From assembly GCA_026002595.1 (NCBI GenBank), contig BOBW01000070.1:1-8683 (forward strand): a stretch of 8,683 bases of DNA. The letters are read 5' to 3'. Shown here piece by piece: positions 5,310 through 8,683 of this stretch. The position numbers were made by a program, and so were the translations under genes. Below the pieces are notes generated by a model. The model searched no databases, was not told the origin of the DNA, and worked only from the letters and a program-made list of their open reading frames with translations. This stretch comes from Spirochaetia bacterium (GTDB taxonomy: Bacteria > Spirochaetota > Spirochaetia > Treponematales > Breznakiellaceae). Positions within the stretch are counted from its first letter, which is position 1; each line of letters begins with the position of its first letter.

Positions 5310-6182
5310 CAGCCGTGCCGCCTTTGCAAAAATATCCCCAAAGTAGCGGCCTTCCCGTTCGGTGAGGCCCGCGCGGGAAATAAAGTCCCGGATGAACCGT
5401 TCCTGCTCCGCCCTGCCGGGGTGCCGGTAAAAGCCCAGGGCTTCAAGGTTCTTCGTAACCGCGGCGGTCAGGGCATCGGCCTGTTCCCGGCTCAGGGGGA
5501 CCCAGGCGCCTTTGACCGGATCGTTCGGCGCTTCCTCCGGCAGGGCGGCGGGGTTCTCCCCCGGCGCAGCCCTGGCTCCCAAAGCTGCTCTGGTTCCCAG
5601 AGCTTGAAACAGTTCATAGGCGTAAATCTGCACCGCATGGGAAAGGTTCAGCGAGGGAAAGGTGTCTGAAACGGGTATATGGGAAGCGATATTGCAGAGG
5701 GCAAGTTCATCGTCCTCAAGGCCGGTGCGCTCGTTGCCGAAGACCAGGGCTGTAAAGCCGGCGGTGGGGCCGCTGGCGGCCTGTCCCGGACGATCCCGGA
5801 GCCAGGCGGCCAGTTCCTTTGGGTCCATGGTGACGTTCTTCCGGTGATGGCCCCGCCGCCGGGTGGTGCCCACGAGCAGGGTGCAGTCCGCGGCGGCATC
5901 GGCAAGGGTGTTGAAAAATTCCGCCCCCTCCCAAATATCCACCGCATGAACCGCCCGTGAGCGGATTACGGCCTCATCGAAAGAGGCGCGGGGCGTGCAG
6001 GCTTTGCCTTGCGAACAAGCTTCACCATGTGAATAAGCTTCGCTATGCGAATAAGCTTCGCCCCGCGAAGCAGCGATCCGCAGCCGGGAAAGGCCCATGT
6101 TTTTCATGGCCCGGCACACGGCCCCTATGTTCCCGCTCTCCGATGGCCGGGAAAGGATAATCACAATGTCTGACAGCGTCAT
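5292..6182 (-). CDS. trmJ: TrmJ/SpoU-family RNA 2'-O-methyltransferase
   Basis: This 296-residue SPOUT enzyme starts at ATG 6182, with AGGAGG 4 nt upstream; the frame stays open another 11 codons upstream (to 6215), but that longer start has no such site. The SpoU motifs are SESGNIGAVCRAMKNMGL (14-31), LVFGNERTGLEDDEL (146-160) and HIPVSDTFPSLNLSHAVQIY (168-187), as in TrmJ, which 2'-O-methylates tRNA nucleotide 32. Two regions are longer than in E. coli TrmJ (246 residues). One is a hexapeptide repeat (about 38-62), encoded by four 18-bp DNA repeats, after the first motif. The other is an Ala/Pro-rich linker (about 195-225) before the C-terminal helical region. The last codons and stop fall in the inverted repeat 5142-5309. 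The exact target could be another tRNA or rRNA position, since the family (TrmH group 1) is broad. Confidence 0.87.
   Translation of the reverse strand: MTLSDIVIILSRPSESGNIGAVCRAMKNMGLSRLRIAASRGEAYSHSEAYSHGEACSQGKACTPRASFDEAVIRSRAVHAVDIWEGAEFFNTLADAAADCTLLVGTTRRRGHHRKNVTMDPKELAAWLRDRPGQAASGPTAGFTALVFGNERTGLEDDELALCNIASHIPVSDTFPSLNLSHAVQIYAYELFQALGTRAALGARAAPGENPAALPEEAPNDPVKGAWVPLSREQADALTAAVTKNLEALGFYRHPGRAEQERFIRDFISRAGLTEREGRYFGDIFAKAARLAQKTP
5999..6070. repeat. Four-copy 18-bp tandem repeat within the trmJ coding sequence
   Basis: Four adjacent 18-bp units occupy 5999-6016, 6017-6034, 6035-6052 and 6053-6070. The best-formed unit, AAGCTTCGCTATGCGAAT (6035-6052), differs from its neighbours at several positions. 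On the trmJ strand they encode hexapeptides EAYSHS, EAYSHG, EACSQG and a decayed KACTPR, all in frame. Units also contain short self-complementary stretches (TTCGC...GCGAA). Being a multiple of three, copy-number change would keep the gene open. Confidence 0.85.
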
Positions 6183-6186
6183 GCGT

Positions 6187-6206
6187 CCTCCTGGCGCCGG
6201 GCGCCA
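6187..6206 (-). promoter_or_regulatory. trmJ ribosome binding site with an adjacent GC-rich hairpin
   Basis: The Shine-Dalgarno AGGAGG occupies 6192-6187 on the minus strand. Directly upstream, TGGCGC (6192-6197) and GCGCCA (6201-6206) form a 6-bp stem with a CGG loop, touching the first base of the Shine-Dalgarno. This supports the ATG 6182 start. The stem could tune ribosome access, but that is only a possibility. Confidence 0.45.
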
Positions 6207-6258
6207 TAAACTCATGTTACCCTACCTGCGTAATATTTTATCAACTTCTTTTTCAAAA

Positions 6259-6826
6259 GTGGGCGCAAAGAGAACCTACAAAGACAGCGTATTCTCCCCG
6301 GCCGGAATTCATCGTGCTCTATAACGGAACTGAACCCTACGATGATGAAAAAATCCTCAGGCTGTCGGATTCCTTTAAAGACGCCGCCTTAGAGCCCGGA
6401 TCGGGCACGGCCTCCGACCTGGAGCTCACGGTGAGGATATACAACATCAACCACGGCCGCAACGAGCCGCTTCTCCAAAGATACAGAACCCTGAACTGGT
6501 ACAGCGCCTTTATCGCCAAGGTCCGTGAATACGAAAAAACCGCCCCCGACAGAGAAACCGCCATGAAAATGGCGATAAAATACTGTATAGAACACGACAT
6601 TCTGAAAGAATTCCTGAAACAACATTCAACGGAGGTAATGAACATGTTATTAACCGAATGGAACTGGGACACCGCCCTGAAAGCACGGGGGGAGGAGGCT
6701 CGGGAAGAGGGCCGGGAGGAAGGTGAGAACAGGATTTTGGAACTTATGACACAGGGATACTCTGTAGAACAGATAAAGGCGAAACTGGCTGCCAGAACGG
6801 CGGAAACAAAAACTGCGGGGAAATAG
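6259..6826 (+). pseudogene. Rpn-family (PD-(D/E)XK nuclease/transposase) remnant with internal deletion
   Basis: The C-terminal half is intact from 6299: RPEFIVLYNG leads into ILRLSDSF, LELTVRIYNINHGRN, MNMLLTEWNWDTALKARGEE and a charged EEGREEG tail with a final LMTQGYSVEQIKAKL motif, ending at TAG 6824-6826. This is the C-terminal region of Rpn-like recombination-promoting nucleases, abundant in Treponema. The usual N-terminal motif KRTYKDSVFS is present at about 6268-6297, but in a different frame. It then meets RPEFIVLYNG directly, so the roughly 80-100 residues normally between them, with the nuclease core, are missing. The junction is at about 6293-6300. The N-terminal frame ends at TAA 6322-6324. 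A GTG at 6314 could start a 170-residue fragment but has no ribosome binding site. The result is a broken gene. Confidence 0.75.
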
Positions 6827-6996
6827 CTATAAAAGCAAAATCCATGCCAAGTGTCAATATGCTTTCTTGCTCACTAAAGCATCCTGCTTAATTGTTTATA
6901 TCATAAGGGATCATATTATGTCAACATTTCTCATAAATATTTGTCTTTTTTATAAGGTATGAAAAAGTAGACGCCTGGAATTCATAAATTACTATC

Positions 6997-7017
6997 AAAT
7001 AAAAGGCCGACAAGCCT
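6997..7017 (-). terminator. Weak possible intrinsic terminator after lptB
   Basis: Just beyond the lptB stop, on the minus strand, AGGC (7017-7014), a TTGTCG loop and GCCT (7007-7004) form a 4-bp stem followed by TTTATTT. The stem is short for a terminator, so support is modest. The rest of the gap 6827-7003 is AT-rich and shows no gene; a TTGTTT...TATTAT pair at about 6893-6920 may be a chance promoter-like match. Confidence 0.35.
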
Positions 7018-7019
7018 AG

Positions 7020-7982
7020 CTACATCCTGAATTCGCTGCCCAGGTACACTTCCCGGACCATGTCGTTGGCGAGGATCTCATCCCGGTCACCCCGGGCGAC
7101 GATGGTGCCGTTGGCTATAATGAAGGCTTCGGTGGTGATTTCCAGGGTATCCCGGACGTTGTGGTCGGTGATGAGGATGCCGATGCCCTTTTCGGCAAGG
7201 CGGCGGATGATCTGTTTGATTTCAAAGACCGCGATGGGGTCGATACCGGCGAAGGGCTCGTCCAATAAAAGGAATTTTGGTTCCGTGGCGAGGGCTCGGG
7301 CGATTTCGGTGCGCCGCCGCTCCCCACCGGAAAGGGTAAACCCGAACTGCTTACGCAGCCGGCCGATGCCGAATTCATCAAGCAAAAATTCCAGGCGCTC
7401 TTTCTTCTCACTTTTGTTGATATCCCTGCGGCTCTCCAGAATGGCCCAGATGTTCTGCTCCACCGTGAGCTTGCGGAAAATCGACGCCTCCTGGGGGAGG
7501 TAGGCGATGCCCTGCCGGGCGCGGAGGTACATGGGCTTGGCGGTGATATCCATGTCGTCCATGGTGACCAGCCCCGCAGTGGGGTGATAAAACCCGACAA
7601 TCATATAGAAGATGGTGGTTTTCCCGGCGCCGTTGGGCCCCAAAAGCCCCGCCACTTCACCGTTATTCATGGAAAAGTTCACTCCCCGGACCACTTCCTT
7701 ACGGCCGAATTTTTTGTGGAGGTCCTTTACCCCAAGCACATGAATATCCTGGGGCTGGACCGCGGCAGGCGGCAAAATATCAAGGCCGGGTTCCGGAAGA
7801 GGGGACGCTTGGTCTGCAACTTCGACGGAAGGCTCAAGGATTGGCTCAGGAATGGGCTCCGGAGGAGTATCCTGAAGGGCAATTTCAACGGGAGATTCCG
7901 GCGGGGGGGCGGTCCGGAGCAGCGCCGCCCTTCCCAGGAGGCCCCCTGAACGGGTAATAGGTTCCGCTTCAGTATCGCTCAT
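7020..7982 (-). CDS. lptB: LptB, ATPase of the lipopolysaccharide export ABC transporter, with N-terminal extension
   Basis: A 320-residue protein whose last 240 residues are a standard LptB: Walker [10 protein letters not shown] (115-123), Q-loop LPQEASIF (162-169), signature LSGGERRR (217-224), Walker B FLLLDEP (237-243) and switch His274 in ITDHN. In the family it powers LptFG to extract lipopolysaccharide from the inner membrane and pass it through LptC and LptA. The first 80 residues are an added segment rich in Pro, Glu and Ala (for example [16 protein letters not shown]), likely disordered. ATG 7982 lies 2 nt after the lptA stop with only a weak AAAGAA site upstream. A start nearer residue 82 (GTG) would give the usual length, but the long frame is stop-free and reads as protein. 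It is cotranscribed with lptA and lptC. Confidence 0.93.
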   Translation of the reverse strand: MSDTEAEPITRSGGLLGRAALLRTAPPPESPVEIALQDTPPEPIPEPILEPSVEVADQASPLPEPGLDILPPAAVQPQDIHVLGVKDLHKKFGRKEVVRGVNFSMNNGEVAGLLGPNGAGKTTIFYMIVGFYHPTAGLVTMDDMDITAKPMYLRARQGIAYLPQEASIFRKLTVEQNIWAILESRRDINKSEKKERLEFLLDEFGIGRLRKQFGFTLSGGERRRTEIARALATEPKFLLLDEPFAGIDPIAVFEIKQIIRRLAEKGIGILITDHNVRDTLEITTEAFIIANGTIVARGDRDEILANDMVREVYLGSEFRM

Positions 7983-7984
7983 GG

Positions 7985-8602
7985 CTAATTCTTTATGGAA
8001 CCGGAAACGGCCCCTTCCATGGTAACATCGTCGGTATCCAGGTCCACCCGGATGCGGTCGGCCCGGAATTCATCGTCCTTTTTAAAGACCACCGGGAATC
8101 CGGAAAGGTCCAACAGTTTTTCCGTGCGGCGGTACACTGCGTATTCGGAGCGGCACACCATTTCTTCCTTAAAAAGCCGCACGCCAATCTGAAACACCGT
8201 CACTTCCGCCTGATCATCATACTCGATAAAGCGGCCCTTGGCGACGATTTCATTTTTTTTATCTTCCAGGGTTGAATTCCCCTCAAGCCGGGCAATTTTC
8301 AGCTTCCGGTCATAACGCAGCCGGTCGGTTAAAAAGAGGATGTCCTTCTCCTCCTCCCGGCCCCAGACTTCCCCGGTGCAGTCGATGAACTGGTTGTCGT
8401 CCCCCTGGAGTTCGATCCGGTTTGCCCTGAGGAGCAGATTGTCGGAGCGCACCTCGGCGTTTCCCATCAGGATGGTAATTTCCTTTCCCGATGCCCGGCT
8501 CCCGGTCATCCGGTCCGCCTTAAAGGTAAAGATATCGGCATGGATGATTACCGCGCCGCAAAAAAATAATATTAAAAATGGTACCAGGCGCCTTTTATTC
8601 AT
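7985..8602 (-). CDS. lptA: LptA/OstA-like periplasmic lipopolysaccharide transport protein
   Basis: A 205-residue protein begins [20 protein letters not shown], a classic signal peptide with likely cleavage after HA at residue 22. The mature part has alternating strands of the OstA beta-jellyroll type: [50 protein letters not shown], and [18 protein letters not shown] near the end. LptA oligomers form the periplasmic bridge that carries lipopolysaccharide from LptC to LptD. ATG 8602 is preferred over the adjacent ATG 8605 because GAGG sits 6 nt upstream of it. A longer in-frame start at 8668 is unlikely, because the signal peptide begins at 8602 and the upstream stretch belongs to lptC. The start overlaps the end of lptC by 8 nt and the stop is 2 nt from lptB. 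Confidence 0.88.
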   Translation of the reverse strand: MNKRRLVPFLILFFCGAVIIHADIFTFKADRMTGSRASGKEITILMGNAEVRSDNLLLRANRIELQGDDNQFIDCTGEVWGREEEKDILFLTDRLRYDRKLKIARLEGNSTLEDKKNEIVAKGRFIEYDDQAEVTVFQIGVRLFKEEMVCRSEYAVYRRTEKLLDLSGFPVVFKKDDEFRADRIRVDLDTDDVTMEGAVSGSIKN

Positions 8603-8683
8603 CATCGTCCTCGTGGATGTAGGTACCCCCCACGCCCCCTGCAAATTCCCAGGTCCGGTTTCGGGCATTGGCGGTAAAACCCC
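8595..8683 (-). CDS. lptC: C-terminal end of LptC-like protein (partial)
   Basis: A second minus-strand frame enters from the right edge and stops at TAA 8597-8595, giving 29 visible codons: GFTANARNRTWEFAGGVGGT then YIHEDDE. The pattern GFxANxxxxxWxFxGxVxG matches the final strands of LptC-like proteins, where the step before LptA is to receive lipopolysaccharide from the membrane. The stop lies inside the first codons of lptA (8-nt overlap), as expected for a coupled lptC-lptA-lptB operon. The frame is visible directly; the family call rests on a short stretch and on its place beside lptA and lptB. Confidence 0.7.
   Translation of the reverse strand, partial: GFTANARNRTWEFAGGVGGTYIHEDDDE

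Noticed and set aside
4292..5446. Long minus-strand open frame of 384 codons
   Set aside because: It runs antisense to the wecG-like gene and through the inverted repeat at the trmJ end. Its translation is low-complexity and resembles no protein family; the plus-strand gene has clear GT26 motifs.
5999..6070. CRISPR array
   Set aside because: The 18-bp units are directly adjacent with no spacers and lie in frame inside trmJ, so this is a tandem repeat.
6183..6215. Eleven-codon longer start for trmJ
   Set aside because: The extra residues precede the conserved start of the SpoU fold, and the AGGAGG site serves ATG 6182.
6827..7019. Possible small gene or RNA in the AT-rich gap
   Set aside because: Only very short frames and weak hairpins (for example CATAA/TTATG at about 6901-6920) are present, and none is supported.
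8603..8668. Longer lptA start at 8668
   Set aside because: The stretch codes for the end of LptC in another frame, and the signal peptide begins at 8602.

Overview
The window looks like a spirochaete chromosome, most likely a Treponema of the gut-associated, moderately high-GC kind. This is a judgement from the gene content and the look of the proteins, with no database search behind it. The core part is an envelope and RNA-modification neighbourhood: an S41 C-terminal processing protease, an RsmE 16S rRNA methyltransferase, a WecG/TagA-type protein, a TrmJ/SpoU-type RNA methyltransferase, and an lptC-lptA-lptB lipopolysaccharide transport cluster. The accessory part (about 1-1950) is more AT-rich and holds insertion-element debris, a truncated radical SAM gene and a small toxin-antitoxin-like cluster.

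Layout. Positions 1-118 are the end of a probable insertion sequence (tail of an IS66-like transposase plus a terminal repeat). It appears to have cut off the 3' end of a minus-strand radical SAM gene (99-836). From 919 to 1889 lies a cluster of four small genes. A 47-residue Arc-like ribbon-helix-helix (RHH) protein is on the minus strand. Divergent from it are a 65-residue RHH protein, a BrnT-family toxin and an overlapping 78-residue putative antitoxin on the plus strand. Each of the two divergent RHH genes has a recognisable -10 box exactly 6 nt before its ATG, which predicts leaderless mRNAs. The minus-strand promoter carries a perfect 21-bp palindrome between its -35 and -10 boxes.

Positions 1959-5095 are a plus-strand run: ctpA-like protease, rsmE (with a REP-like inverted repeat inserted in frame) and a wecG/tagA-like gene overlapping rsmE by 34 nt. 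This run converges on trmJ (minus, 5292-6182). A 168-bp nested, collinear imperfect inverted repeat fills the junction and extends into the end of trmJ. trmJ itself contains a four-copy 18-bp coding tandem repeat.

Positions 6259-6826 are a Rpn/PD-(D/E)XK transposase-family remnant with an internal deletion that changes the frame. Positions 7020-8683 (minus) are lptB, lptA and the end of lptC, tightly packed. lptB carries an unusual N-terminal extension of about 80 residues rich in proline and acidic residues.

How the parts work together. LptC, LptA and LptB belong to the machine that moves lipopolysaccharide or a similar glycolipid from the inner to the outer membrane. The wecG/tagA-like gene may relate to surface glycan. 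RsmE and TrmJ modify rRNA and tRNA. The most distinctive region is the BrnT cluster with its two separate RHH proteins and leaderless divergent promoters. It may be a toxin-antitoxin module in which DNA binding and toxin neutralisation sit on different polypeptides. That last reading is inference.
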